DNA of 64,000 nucleotides from Phoronis australis (Eukaryota; Phoronida; Phoronidae). Each line of letters starts with the position of its first letter. The stretch's first letter is position 1. The stretch is from the NCBI GenBank assembly GCA_002633005.1, contig NMRA01000908.1:20839-84838 (forward strand), given 5' to 3'. Of the stretch, positions 48,280-60,768 are shown piece after piece. A program made the translations under genes and the position numbers. Below the pieces are notes generated by a model, which was not told the DNA's origin, searched no databases, and was given only the letters and a program-made list of their open reading frames with translations.

Positions 48280-49662
48280 AACATTGAAGTCACTGTTCAG
48301 TCGCACGTTCAACTCTTTCACGTCGGTTGGAGAAGACTAATGCGCTTTACCCATCATTTAACACAAGAGATGGTAGGTCGGGTAATCATTGGTGGCATAC
48401 TTGATTTCTTCCCTACCTAACCACAATGTGATTGAACCGCTTGTTCAGCACAGGGAGTGTGACGTACATGTTGATAAAAGATGCTGGGTGGCGATGTTTT
48501 GGTGTTGCCCGGATGTGTACTCACGCATTCAGTGTGTCACTTTTCCATGGTTTACTTTTGCAGAAGCAACTCAAGTACCGCATATTCGAGATCGAAAAAG
48601 TGGACAAACACACCCTTGACGTGTGCTCCTCACTAAGGCTACTGAAATGTCACATAGAAATTAATCAAAAACCTTAGACATTTTGTGTACCAGATAACTG
48701 CTAATCGTTACCAGTCACACTTATGAAAACGTGCGTCTCCTGAAGTGTATTTCGTTGTGCAAGCATTTGAGTAAGGCTGTCATTACTTTCCATACTCGAT
48801 TAATGAAGTCATGTTTCGACTTTCACGGATCACAAGATTTTTGTTACCCCACCGGACACAAATTCCGTTTATAAAGGTTCTCGACTACGTATTTCCCACT
48901 CCGGACGCTCCAGTAACGGCGTTCAAGTTAGCGACCGGACAGTTGTTTAGTTGGAGCAATTTCAATATTGAATCGATATGTCCATTACAAAATTACTTTG
49001 AACTTGAAGCCAAAGTTAACGGTCATGGAGTACGTCAGTGTCACATTCTCACGAGGTCATTTCACAGGCCATGAAAAACCCTACATGAATACGCACTTCA
49101 CTGTGTAATTATTAAAAATCACCAGCAATTTCCAGTACGAATTGTCTATAATCACATGTTGTTGAATGGTCCGAATGCGTAAGAATTGAACAAGTGAGAT
49201 GTTACTTGACACATGACTGTCATTTTCTAAGTAACATCTTTCAGATGTATAGCGTGAAGTTCCTCATAACGAAATTTATTCAAATAAATTCAATTCATTA
49301 AAGTGCCATCAACACAAGCTTTTACTTTCATTTTCACCCAAAACGTTACTCTGTGTGTGTGGACCGAAGGTATACCGTGGGAAAAGGTCACGATTGATTA
49401 CGAAAGCACATCATGCAAATATTTTCAGATGCACAGTCATTTCCCGGACCAACATCAACATCCACTGCAGGCAGTCCCTCGTCATGTAATAGCTCTAAAG
49501 AGCAGGCGTGTGAAGGTATGTAACTAAACCGTTATCGAAAACGTCGCTGCTTTAACACCGTTCATCTAGTACACATAAATGCTCTTAAAACATTTCGAGG
49601 AAATTTTGGAAAAATAACGGTCTATGTCTTATCATATACTATAGCAAAATCGATGATTCTTC
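48280..49662. repeat. Segment A, copy 2 (A')
   Basis: Near-identical repeat of 43664-45047 with scattered substitutions and short indels (for example an extra stretch near 48560). It starts immediately after the n and does not include exon 1. Confidence 0.9.
49429..49515 (+). CDS. Second copy of receptor gene 2 exon 2
   Basis: Same splice sites, length and phase as 44808-44894, with one base difference (Thr to Ser before CNSSKEQACE). If the assembly is right it is an alternative or additional 29-aa cassette, since including both would keep the frame. If the A-B/A'-X-B' order is a haplotype artefact it is the allelic exon. I favour the second. Confidence 0.6.
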
Positions 49663-49666
49663 TCTT

Positions 49667-49860
49667 AGACCGGGATCCCAAAGCTTTTTTGGGCATGAAA
49701 AGGTAACTTATTTTCTTTAATGCCACAGTGCTCTATGGGTATCCTGATGCTTGGAAATGGCTCTCTAGTAGGTTTGCTCTGGTGGGTGTGGTCAGGGGAG
49801 CCAACAGAATGACACTCAAAAATTGAACTAGATCAACTTTTCTGGTAACCACTTCAGACT
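49667..49860 (-). repeat. Dispersed repeat, inverse copy of part of segment B
   Basis: Matches the reverse complement of about 45465-45655, sharing GGTAAC, TCAAAAATTGA and GTGTGGTC blocks. It is the left edge of block X and leads straight into the 140-bp tandem array. Confidence 0.7.
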
Positions 49861-49879
49861 ACCTTGGTTACCTACTACG

Positions 49880-50760
49880 TACTCCACTGTATCAAAATTG
49901 ATCACTGCCAGACAATTTCAGTGGTGGGGAGTATCCGTCAGACGGTTATAAACAAGGTAAAAAATTGAGCTGGATCAATCCAAGAGGTAACCGCATGAAA
50001 CCAGTTGCAAACTATTCAACGTGAGACCAGGTATCACGAATGAACACTGCCAGACAAATCTAGTGGTGGGTTAGCCCCGCCAGACACGCCCAAATACCAG
50101 AGTTGAGGGAGATCAACCTATCAGGTAACAGTTTGAAACCAATTGCACGATGATCAGCATCACTGTACATGGCGCAACAGTTAAATGCCAGACAATTACA
50201 GTGGTGGGGTGCCCTTGCTAAACAATTTTCAAAAAGGGTTAAAAATTGAGCTTGATCAACCCAAGAGGTAACAGCTTAAAACCAGTTCCAAAATATTCCC
50301 CATAAGCACAGGTATCATAAATAAACACTGCCAGACAAATCTAGTGGTGGGTTAGCCCCACCAGACACGCCCAAATACTTGAGTCGAGCTTGAGCAACCC
50401 AATAGGTAACCGTTTGAAACCAATTGCACGATGCTCAGCATCACTGTACATCGCACAACAGTGAGATGCCAGACATTTTCAGCTGTAGGTGTCCCTGCCA
50501 GACGACTAAAGAAAGGGCTAAATGTTTAGTCAAATCCACCCAAGAGGTAACCGCATGAAACCAGGTGCAAAATATTCTACGTAAGTCCATATATCATGAA
50601 TAAACACCGCGAGACAAGTCTAGTTTTGGATTAGCCCCGCCACACAACATCAAATATCTGAGTTCGGCCAGATTTATCCGCCAGGTAACCGTGTGAAATC
50701 ATTTGCATAATGTCGAGCAACAAAAGGTACTTAACAGACATTTTTAGTAGTGGGGCAGTA
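49880..50760. repeat. 140-bp tandem array with two alternating unit types
   Basis: TGCCAGACA or variants start units at 49906, 50048, 50186, 50329, 50467, about 50607 and about 50732 (spacing 138-143 in the clean part). Odd and even units differ (TTTCAGTGG versus AATCTAGTGG), so the true repeat is a dimer of about 281 bp. Each unit also carries a GGTAAC and a GAAACCA block. The same unit occurs singly in segment B. Confidence 0.85.
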
Positions 50761-51044
50761 CCATGCAGAGGTTTGGTCGATGCAGGGGCGACTTTTTATT
50801 AGACACCCATTAATGCCAGAAGCGGAGATACTGTGACGGATGCTCGCAAAGAACGGGACACAAATTAGGATGTAACGTGGTCCAGAAAAACATTCTCGCA
50901 TTATTTCCAGCCAAAGTTTAAAATCAGTCATGCTTGAATGAGTGATTACACCTCATTGCATACTCAGACGGAAATATGAAGTTTAGTCGGCGAATGACCT
51001 AACAAAATTGTTGATCTGGTTGTATTTTAGCGTGTTACTTAAGT

Positions 51045-51170
51045 TGCTTACATCGATGGAAATGGGAACATTCCACTATTTCGAAGGTTTAATACTCGTA
51101 AGGTTCACTATTCCGAAGGATCACTACTTCGACGATTCACCACTCCGAAGATTCGCCGCTCCAAAAATAT
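51045..51170. repeat. 16-bp degenerate tandem repeat (GGTTCACTATTCCGAA)
   Basis: At least five units with 16-bp spacing. An inverse-oriented array of the same motif lies at 52075-52200, so the two could pair as arms of an approximately 1.15-kb element. Confidence 0.8.
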
Positions 51171-51268
51171 CTAAACTTTCAAACTCAGACGTGAATTTTA
51201 AACTTTTCGGCATGCAAAAACAAACGATATTTCGGTTATTAGATGCATCTGTATCGAAAACAACACCC
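51171..51268. other. Unassigned stretch between repeats
   Basis: Short non-repeat sequence. Nothing recognised. Confidence 0.3.
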
Positions 51269-51650
51269 GGGCAGTAAAACACTTTGTTTGGATTCCATGT
51301 AGACAGTGACCACCGTCTCCAGGTAGATAGCACATTTAGAAACAGTAGTCAGATTTCATGTGCATGCGAAATTGCCTGCATGTCTTGAAATAAGTACGCA
51401 CTTACATTTTAAATGACATGAAGTAGAAGTAGGGCCTACAATTCATCAAATCCATGCCAGAATCGCATTGCAGTGCGACCCACACGGCCGAGTACAAACT
51501 AAATGAAGTTAGTAGGCCACCCTGTCCTTGCCAGCTCTCACTAAATCAGGGACTTTCATTTATTCTTTTTAAATTTGAAACCGCCGTTGGTCGCCGCAGC
51601 CGTGCCCCAGATGTTGCCTCTGCTTGAGAATGAGTCGTGATCACACAATC
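51269..51650. repeat. Dispersed repeat, copy 1
   Basis: Related to 59232-59640 (shared ACTTTGTTTGGATT, GTTGGTCGCCGCAG and TTGAGAATGAGTCG). No coding content. Confidence 0.75.
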
Positions 51651-52200
51651 AGAGTAGTGAACTGTCGGAGTTCTGGGCCCAGCCTCGAATCTTTTTACTC
51701 AAAAGGAAACTCGAAATATTGTTTGGCATTTTTAAATCTACTTTTGTGCAAACTCAAGATAAGTGTCTATTACTTTATGCTCGAGTTCATAATGACTTCC
51801 GTGGGATGATTTATTAGTCCTAGTCTGCAGTTGACAAATCCAACATTAAAGGTAAAAGTTCGAGTTTGAACTGGAAATTTCGAGTTTTTAATCGAGTTTG
51901 TAGCACGAATATAAGGGTTTTTAAGTGCAAACTTGGACTAGAAATTCATATTCATAAACTATAATTATTCGACCACAGTCTGATAACCACGTATCTTGAG
52001 TTCGCACAAAACTCGCAAAGAAATTGGCAAAAATAATTTCGAGTTCGTTTCAAGCATAAAGATTAGAGACCGGGCCCTGGTTTTGGAATAGTGGAAATTC
52101 AAAGTATTGAATTCTAGAAGTTAACAAACCTTCGGAGTAATGGGCAATCGGAATACTGGACCTTCGGAGTATTGAACCTTCGTCATAGTGACATGGAACC
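51651..52200. repeat. TCGAGTTC-rich stretch and inverse 16-bp array
   Basis: 51660-52060 is rich in ACTCGAAAT/TCGAGTTC motifs like the ends of the 13841-15201 element. 52075-52200 holds the inverse 16-bp repeat (CTTCGGAGTATTGAAC type). Confidence 0.6.
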
Positions 52201-54118
52201 TTGGAAATCTTTTCCATCAAGTTTGCAGCTCGTATGAAGTCTGCAGGGTTGTGCACCATTGACACTGATTGACTACAGATTTTCATTAACCAAAGTTAAG
52301 GTCTACGCCTACCTTTCCATCATAACGTGAAAATGCTCAAAGGTACATTCACAGTGCAACAAAACACGGCAGTTGAATGTCTGGTTTTTTAGCACGACGG
52401 AGGACTGCCTATAATGAACTTACTATCAGCGTATACTGAATTTAAAAGAACACCCCGGCCAACCCGCGATCGAGAACGACCGCAAGGCGATCGAGAACGA
52501 CCGCAAGGCGATTGAGAACGAAATTTGGCGCGAGAAGCAAAGCCAGGCAAGGTGAGTAAACTTGATGAATTGTCGTTGTTTTTGCTTCTAATGTGAAAAC
52601 AGATACATGACTTCAAGGCGTAACATATTGAGGAAGGACAGGTAGAGGTTTATGCTAGTGTCTCTTCCACTTATTGGAGAAAAGTTACGTTGAACAAGGC
52701 ATCGCATGAGCCGAAGGTGATTTGTATGTCATTTTGGCAAATTACCGTTATTTTTGGCACTGAATCATTAAATTGACCATGGAGTTATGAAGAAATAACG
52801 TGTGAAAATATAACGCAACTCTTGTTTTTTGTAGTTTTGTCAGAAACTCTGATTTTTCGACACTTTTCTGCTGAAAGATGCGAACGAGAACGCAAAGATA
52901 AGTGATCGGGAACTTGTGATTGTTTAAGCGATGGGGAACGCATCGTGGTGTGTCGAACAGTAATGAACTATTTACTTATAAAACGTGGAAAAGGTTACAA
53001 AATAAGTGTGGTGCAATGAATTAATCACATTTTGTGTCATTACTATGTTACTTTCGTATCAAAACTGAACAACAGCATAGTATTGCCATGAGCACTACAT
53101 GTACATGTACATCAAGCATAATTTTAGTTTCACAAACGAATTTATTTTCATTTCAGGAAACAAGTTCACTGTCATTGTGAGGCTAGCTTCAACGAACATG
53201 TTAACCAAGACGTGAAGGTACACCCTACCGAGGTTTTGAAGAGTACATGAATCCACTTTTAGACGAAACCACTGAGAATAAGGGTTTCTAAACTAAAGAC
53301 TCACCCAGGAGTTGTTCCATGTGGCTTGTCAGGGGTGAACAAATTGTTGCAGCACTGAGATGAAAGCGAGTGTAGAACCTTTTTGTAAAATTGTGACAGC
53401 AAAAGGAAGAAAGAATGATGATGAGCTTGCCCATGGGAGGGGAGTGCGGCAATACTTCACGAGATGATTCAAAGATTCCCACTCATAAACGTCTGGGATC
53501 TTAAAATTGACCAGAAGTTGTGTAAACTGGTGTGCTGATAAAACGGGTGGGATTTTACTTGATGTTTTACTGATGACACAATACAGAGACCAACAGATTG
53601 ACTTATAGCACCCGTGTGGCTTGAATGTACATTGTGTTTGACTCTTCTCATTTGTAGTCTTGGTCCTAAGTTCACCTGCATCATCAGTTCATGATTTCCA
53701 GTTTAATGTGACATTGAAAAAGATTGAGATAGTTATAATACACATACTATATTGTGATTTTCTCAAAACATAGTCAATATGTTGTCATTAACGTCACTTC
53801 AACTACACACTGTAGTGATTTACACAGGAAATCAACAGTACTATAGCATTTCTTTTATGATATTAATCTTTTATCACAATACCTCAAAATTGGTCTTATA
53901 AAATATATAAATTTATTGCTTTAGGGAAATCAACAAATCCACTGAACATTTCAAACGAATTACTTTTGGAATGTATTGGACTAAGTCATCATTGAATCAA
54001 TGTATTTACGACTGATTGATAGTATAATAGTCTCTCTCAGGAAATCAACAACATTATGGAAGTAATGTGTACAATAATCATAGACATATATTTTCTTTTA
54101 AAATACTACATGGTCAAA
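52201..54118. other. Block X interior with a 21-bp tandem repeat
   Basis: 52468-52520 contains GATCGAGAACGACCGCAAGG twice and a partial third unit, period 21. Its complement is echoed near 45358. The remainder, including the minus-strand frames at 53288-53684, shows no domain I can support. Confidence 0.55.
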
Positions 54119-55894
54119 ACAATGGGGCTATTCGGAAAATCTGAAATAACTAGAGGGCGTGAGTGTACTAGTGGTGATAGATTAACAGCCTCGATTTCGC
54201 AAGCCCTTTAAATGCATGATGAAATGGCTTGCAGCCGTGCCAACTGAATCTGAGATTGCGTAAAAAGGGTGCTTCTATGAAAGGAAGTAAGCACGACCTC
54301 CTACAAAGGTAAGGTTTGTGATTATTTTAACTATTATTCCATGATTATTCTACCGATGCCTGTTAACTGAGGCACTCGCCGATGTCGACTTCGCGGCAGT
54401 CAGTCGCCAGCCAGAGTCTGGTTAATCTTTGTATGTTGTGATGTGTGATACGATATTTGACGTAGCAATCGGGATCTTTTCGTACATCAAAGCATTATTA
54501 TTGTTTGGAATGATTTCTAAAAGTTTATCAGTGACAGTTACATCAATCAATGCTGAATTTTATGCTGTCAACTCGATACAGGTTGAGTTAAGATTACAAT
54601 CCAACCCCAATGGCAAAGGGTACGTGAGTGATAAATATCCATTGCATTAGACTATTTGTTTACTCCCTATCATATGTCTTCTGGAAATCTATTACACGTT
54701 GAAATGGAAATCTATCACGTCAGTTTTCACGTAACCTTTGGTTTTTAGGTTTGAAGGCTTGTNNNNNNNNNNNNNNNNNNNNNNNNNNNNNNNNNNNNNN
54801 NNNNNNNNNNNNNNNNNNNNNNNNNNNNNNNNNNNNNNNNNNNNNNNNNNNNNNNNNNNNNNNNNNNNNNNNNNNNNNNNNNNNNNNNNNNNNNNNNNNN
54901 NNNNNNNNNNNNNNNNNNNNNNNNNNNNNNNNNNNNNNNNNNNNNNNNNNNNNNNNNNNNNNNNNNNNNNNNNNNNNNNNNNNNNNNNNNNNNNNNNNNN
55001 NNNNNNNNNNNNNNNNNNNNNNNNNNNNNNNNNNNNNNNNNNNNNNNNNNNNNNNNNNNNNNNNNNNNNNNNNNNNNNNNNNNNNNNNNNNNNNNNNNNN
55101 NNNNNNNNNNNNNNNNNNNNNNNNNNNNNNNNNNNNNNNNNNNNNNNNNNNNNNNNNNNNNNNNNNNNNNNNNNNNNNNNNNNNNNNNNNNNNNNNNNNN
55201 NNNNNNNNNNNNNNNNNNNNNNNNNNNNNNNNNNNNNNNNNNNNNNNNNNNNNNNNNNNNNNNNNNNNNNNNNNNNNNNNNNNNNNNNNNNNNNNNNNNN
55301 NNNNNNNNNNNNNNNNNNNNNNNNNNNNNNNNNNNNNNNNNNNNNNNNNNNNNNNNNNNNNNNNNNNNNNNNNNNNNNNNNNNNNNNNNNNNNNNNNNNN
55401 NNNNNNNNNNNNNNNNNNNNNNNNNNNNNNNNNNNNNNNNNNNNNNNNNNNNNNNNNNNNNNNNNNNNNNNNNNNNNNNNNNNNNNNNNNNNNNNNNNNN
55501 NNNNNNNNNNNNNNNNNNNNNNNNNNNNNNNNNNNNNNNNNNNNNNNNNNNNNNNNNNNNNNNNNNNNNNNNNNNNNNNNNNNNNNNNNNNNNNNNNNNN
55601 NNNNNNNNNNNNNNNNNNNNNNNNNNNNNNNNNNNNNNNNNTCAGTTAGTTGACCCTGTTGACCGCAATTGTCCACGAATATAGTAACCTTAGGTCTTTT
55701 GGGAATTTGTGGCCACCTGTCGAAGACTTGCACCAGGGAAATTAGCAGTAATAAGGCTTAGCGCGACGACGTATTTTGATAAAAATTCCATCTTTTACCA
55801 TTTGTTTACATGCAGACAGCCACGCATGCGCAATTCAATCACCACTAGTACAGCAGCGACACCGCGAGGAGAATTCTCCGAATAGCCCCATTGT
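54119..55894. mobile_element. TIR element containing the assembly gap
   Basis: 18-base perfect inverted ends ACAATGGGGCTATTCGGA (54119-54136 and 55877-55894), with ACTAGTGGTGAT also inverted further in (54169 and 55840 region). Apparent length is 1.78 kb including 879 undetermined bases, so any transposase could be hidden. No clear target duplication. Confidence 0.75.
54763..55641. other. Assembly gap, 879 n
   Basis: Undetermined bases. Open frames reported across it have no meaning. Confidence 1.
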
Positions 55895-56135
55895 ATGTAA
55901 GTATTGCCCAATGACACTTAGTATGGCGATTTAAATCTATTTAAACCCTACAAAAATGTAGTGGTTCTGTTAAAGATCCTCTTGAAATAACACAAATAAA
56001 GAAAGAAATTTGAGGAAAAAAGGTTCAAAACAAAACGTCAAAATACTATCTTATCAGACAACTACAAACCACAGACCCTGTAAATCTGAATAAACTAAAG
56101 TGACTTAACAACCTTCACCACTGGACTTAATGATT
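55895..56135. other. Block X, nothing recognised
   Basis: AT-rich DNA between the TIR element and the zinc-finger remnant. Confidence 0.4.
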
Positions 56136-56345
56136 TCATTCATGTCGTTTCTGCTTGCTATGCCTGTAGAAGTAGGCATACTGTTTGAATGACATGCCAC
56201 ATTCACCACAAAAAGGAGTGCTCTCGTGCTGTGATGCAATGTCGCATCAGACACTGAATCGACTTGGTTTCTGAGCACGATGCTTCATGCCGTGTTTTCC
56301 TTTCTTGTTCAAAAAACTCTTGACGCACGCAACGCGTCAATCACA
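56136..56345 (-). pseudogene. C2H2 zinc-finger remnant
   Basis: On the minus strand PFCGECGMSFKQYAYFYRH followed by SKQKRH is a complete C2H2 finger (C-x2-C-x12-H-x5-H). It is preceded, in a shifted frame, by CVKSFLNKKGKHGMKHRAQ, which keeps the FxxKxxxxxHxxxH rhythm of a second finger. A stop separates them and another follows. Decayed zinc-finger gene or transposon piece, with no known target. Confidence 0.5.
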
Positions 56346-56836
56346 GAGCTGGTAAAGGTCTTGCTTTGTTGTAGTATCACTGTATTTTATTGCCATGTGG
56401 TCATACTAAGTCGATTTCTTAGTTCCTGAACTAGCGCACAAACACACACTCCATTATGAGATGCAGCAGCTCTACTACTCTTTTTTGAAGGCGTCAACGT
56501 TAACACCCTGAAGGACTCCTCGTGTGGCTATACAGTTCAACGGAAAAAAGTCAAACGCACTCAGTTATGTTTTTTAGGCTAAATCTCACTTAGAAATAAT
56601 GAAAAAAATCGATGAAATGCAATTAATAATCAACCATCAAATAATTCAGGCTCCGTCTTATTCTAAAATTAGTGTACCGTAACTTGAACAACTATTCATG
56701 CCAATGCAGAGAAAAAAATTGCGTTCACGATCGCCATAGAGAATTAACGACATCGTTCCCGATCGCCGTCTCACACAAGGACCTGCATGCATTAGTAAAT
56801 ATCTCAAATTGTTTCACAAATTATAACTAACAAAGA
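56346..56836. other. End of block X, nothing recognised
   Basis: Contains CGATCG-rich bits near 56710-56775 that echo the 52468 repeat. Otherwise featureless. Confidence 0.4.
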
Positions 56837-59800
56837 TGTCACCAGGGACGATTAAACTATAAACGTCACACGTCTCTTCTTAAGAAGCCTGGAATTGCAA
56901 ATAACAAGCAGAAATTGTCGATTTTACAAGGCGCAAGGGATTTTACCGAAAGCCATTGCTTTCTGAGCTATTTATTTTAAAATAAGCAAAAACCAAGTAT
57001 TATTTCAGATCCACAACAAAGGTTGCACTCTGACGCTTTTCTGTGTGTAGCATTCGTACCAAAATGGCCTCTATTTAAACAGAAAATGACACTTAAACTC
57101 ACCGGGTACGTGACTGTCGTCTGCCATTTTTGGTGTAAGGTATCGTTCTCGAACGCCTTCCGGGCGTTTTCGATCGCCGGTTGGCCGGGGTGAAGAACAG
57201 AAACGTTCAAACGTGCACACCATGCATGTCACATGGGCGGCGCACCATAGGTGTGGTTACCAGTAAAGTTAATCTAGCTCAATTTTTGAGTATCATTCTC
57301 TTGGCTCCCATGACCACACCCAGCAAAGTGAACCTGCCAGACGGCCATTTCCAAGCATTTGTATACCCACAGAGCACTGTGGCACCAAAGAAAATTGGTT
57401 ACCTTTTCATGTCCAACAAAGCTCTGAGATCCTGATTTATATTCATTTGCGGCGACTGGTGTGATATTTGGTTTTACTTCCGACAAGTACGTCGTCTGTT
57501 CGCCATGTTTGTTTGTTGTGTAGTCAGCTGCACAAAATGTTGACTAGCCGACGAAAAGCCAATGGTAGCCACTTTGCCTCGATTTGGATAGACGATTTTG
57601 CGCTTCTGAGCATCTGTGTTAAAGTTTTAGCGCTCTTGAAACGTTTCAGACATGTTAAATGAAACTAACATCAATGGATCCAGAAACAGCCAGTATCTGA
57701 ATTCTATCAGTCTGCTCTATGGGACGTTTGTTTTCAAGTGAGCGCAAAAACGATGACACCGTAGGTAATCGACACATACTATAGTTTCAACAAAAGGACG
57801 TGAAGATTTTTATATAAAAATATCATAAATAATGTTATATTGAGACGTATATGCTTTTTATTTTGCCAAAAGTACTAATTTGTGAAGTATTCGCTTCTTC
57901 ATAAAGATCTACATTAAATGCAACAATATCACTTCAAACTCTTCATTCGGTCGCGCATTACAGGATGTCGAAAAATTCCTCGCCTTGTATCTTGGCAGGT
58001 CATCGAAGCCGGCCTCAAATTAGCCCCGGGGTTAAACTTCTATGCAAAATTAATGCCAGTGTAGCACGAGGAAGAATCCACTGGGCTTCTGGTGCTACTT
58101 GCATGTATCTTTTTACCTCGTTTCAATATTTGGATGCTCCATTCATACGTATGCAGGCCGGACAAATAATCTAATTTCCAACAAGTTGACCCAGCGATGT
58201 GATTTTTTTTCTTTTGAAAACGAATTATGTTGTTAGAAGAACAAAATCAAGAAGAGGATTTTTTATACTTGAAGACGAAGTCATCAACCGTCTCGAAGTT
58301 CGCCCAGTTTTTATCTTTGGAACACGATGGCTTGTATGGTCCTGCAATGTACCGTTTCTAGTGTTTTGATGACGTAATGTTAATTTTTAAAGCATGCACG
58401 GTCAGATTCAATATCAAGTGGGAGTTAAACAGCACTAAGAAAAATCCATTTCCTTTATAGGACCAGATGTTAATGAGCATCTTACTTCTGTTGTGATCAC
58501 GTGAGTGATCGCTAAATACGGGAGTAAGATATACTCCCAAATTATCGATAATTGAAGTCAATCTTTTTGTCTTTGTATGTAGGAGTATGTTTATACGAGT
58601 AGTCCGTACAGGTTTCATACATGTAGATTATGTGTCTGAAGTTAGCAAATGCTACATGTATGCTAAAGAACACAAGGTTCTGTTGAATTACTTGATAATT
58701 GCGATTTATTTGTGCACCCCGTTCTCACAAAACTCATAACAAATTAATCCCATTATTAAACGTAGCGCATTACAATTGAACTAAGTACGTAATTAGCTAT
58801 GCATTCATGTTTTGTTGTGCTGATGCGATATTAAAATTAAACTCATTTTATATTCAAATTAATTTGTTGATGAACAAGCTAATTTCCAAAAACAGCATGA
58901 GTCCATCAAATACATGAAACGGTCGCTGTCAAAGCTTCTAATATTTTGTTAAATGCCAATTTATTCAGACCTTCATACACTGGATACTCCATTAAAACGC
59001 GCCTTCCATCCATAATAGGGCCAGTATATTCAAAGAACAAATGCCTTTCTTTAGTAATGCCTCAGTGTTTGCCAGTTTCGATTTTCATTTGATTCTTTGA
59101 ACACCTAAGGGTGCAAGATCTGAAATGAAACACTTCCAGCTAGAAACTGACATATTCTTAAAGAATGAGTCACTCTATTTTATTTCTATTCCATGCAGCC
59201 ATTGTTCTTGGTCTGCGTCAATGCACCTAAACAACGCCCGGTAATATAATACTTTGTTTGGATTTCATGCGCATGCGAAATTACCTGCATGTTTTACGAT
59301 CACGGAAAATGAGTACGTTAGTGCATTTTAAAAATAATATGAAGTAGGAATACTTATGAATTATCAACCACTACAAATTCATCAAATCATGTCAATACTG
59401 CAACATTTCACAGAGCGATTGACAAATTTAGGGCCGCTGCGCTTCAATCTCACCCACTGGAACCACAAACACGGCTGGGTTAAAATGAAATTTAGATAGC
59501 AGACTGCCCTGTCCGTGCCAGTCTTCACAAAGTCAGCGAGTCAAATTCAGTCTTCTTAACTTTAAAACCGTTGGTCGCCGCAGGCCTGACCCGTGACCAG
59601 ATGTTGTCCATTCTTGAGAATGAGTCGATATTTAGATTCAAGAATCACGATTGGCAGTGATTGGAACTGAGCTCATTTGTAAACAATGTAACCAATATTT
59701 TAAGAGTAACCAACTCTTCACCCTTTAAATATTTAATACATGATGGGTAGAAATCCAATACAGAAGCAACTTTGCTGCCATGAGATTGTGTGCCTACAGA

Positions 59801-60768
59801 GAATTGGTCTAAGCATTTCCGTTGACTACTATAGAGACTCCAGCAAGTATTGAACTGGTGACCATTTCTACGCATGATGCCTTCCTTAGTGTGCTTATAA
59901 AACCCTGAAAACGCATGAGTAAAGAATTTTGGCAATTCATAATCTCCCATTTTCAACGTTTTAAGGAAATATCACAAAGTATGCAGTGAAGAAAATGAAA
60001 GGCAAACGAGAAGAAGAGCAATATACCTGAAAGGTGTCAGGAAGTTTTGACCTTTGGTCCCTAGGATGAACTTGAGTTTGACCCCACGTCAATAATATAA
60101 GGTCAAAAATGGACTCCGTTAGACAAATACTACATAATGGTTCATTCGTTTGAAAGCACTTTCCACTGTTAACCCTTCCCATTGTTTGATTAGTGTAAGT
60201 CACTAATTTATTCTAGTTTTTTGACACCGAAATCCTCACGCTTTATCAGCTTCGTAAGGGGATAAACTTCTTCGATGTGGGGAAATGTACAGAACATGAT
60301 GTCTTTGTTCTTTCAGTAATATTTCAAAAGATTTGCCTTTTTCGTAAGAAATTAGTACATTCTGCCGCACAACAATGGAAATTTGGCTGGATTATAATAG
60401 CAGGAAAGGTGTTAAAACGCTGTTCATACCAGTAGATTGAAATCTCCCTCCCGCATTGTTATTTGTAGGTGGCGCTGAACGCCCGTCGTCCAAAGTCTTG
60501 ATCGCCATCTGGCGGTTTAGTAAATTTCAATATGGTGCGGCTATTTCAAAAGTGAGCTATTGAAAAAATGACCAAGGCGAACTAATTACAACCAAGCTAA
60601 GGCTGTTGCCATTATGTTTGACATATTTCATCAAACCAGTCTTTTACACGGGGTCCTAAACAATCGCCGGGATCCAAATAATCGCAAAACGGGAACAAAT
60701 CACTGGTGCTCTGGTGGTTCATAACGCCTCCTAATGAATACTGGGGGATATCACACATTCAAACGGGC
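56837..60768. repeat. Segment B, copy 2 (B')
   Basis: Near-identical to 45049-48276 and continuous with exon 3 of receptor gene 2. It carries an extra 710-bp insertion (59177-59887) that includes the dispersed repeat shared with 51269-51650. A conserved 69-aa frame (46114-46323 and 57965-58174) has few changes between copies, but so does the whole segment, and it has no domain. Confidence 0.9.

Noticed and set aside
53288-53684. Minus-strand frames with scattered Cys/His suggestive of decayed zinc fingers
   Set aside because: Spacing does not fit C2H2 in any one frame. Not enough to call.
54720-55733. Long frames across the gap
   Set aside because: They consist of undetermined bases.
55690-55791. 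33-aa minus-strand frame starting MEFLSKYVVALSLITANFPG, signal-peptide-like
   Set aside because: Too short, inside a TIR element beside the gap, with no supported splice partner. Possibly chance.
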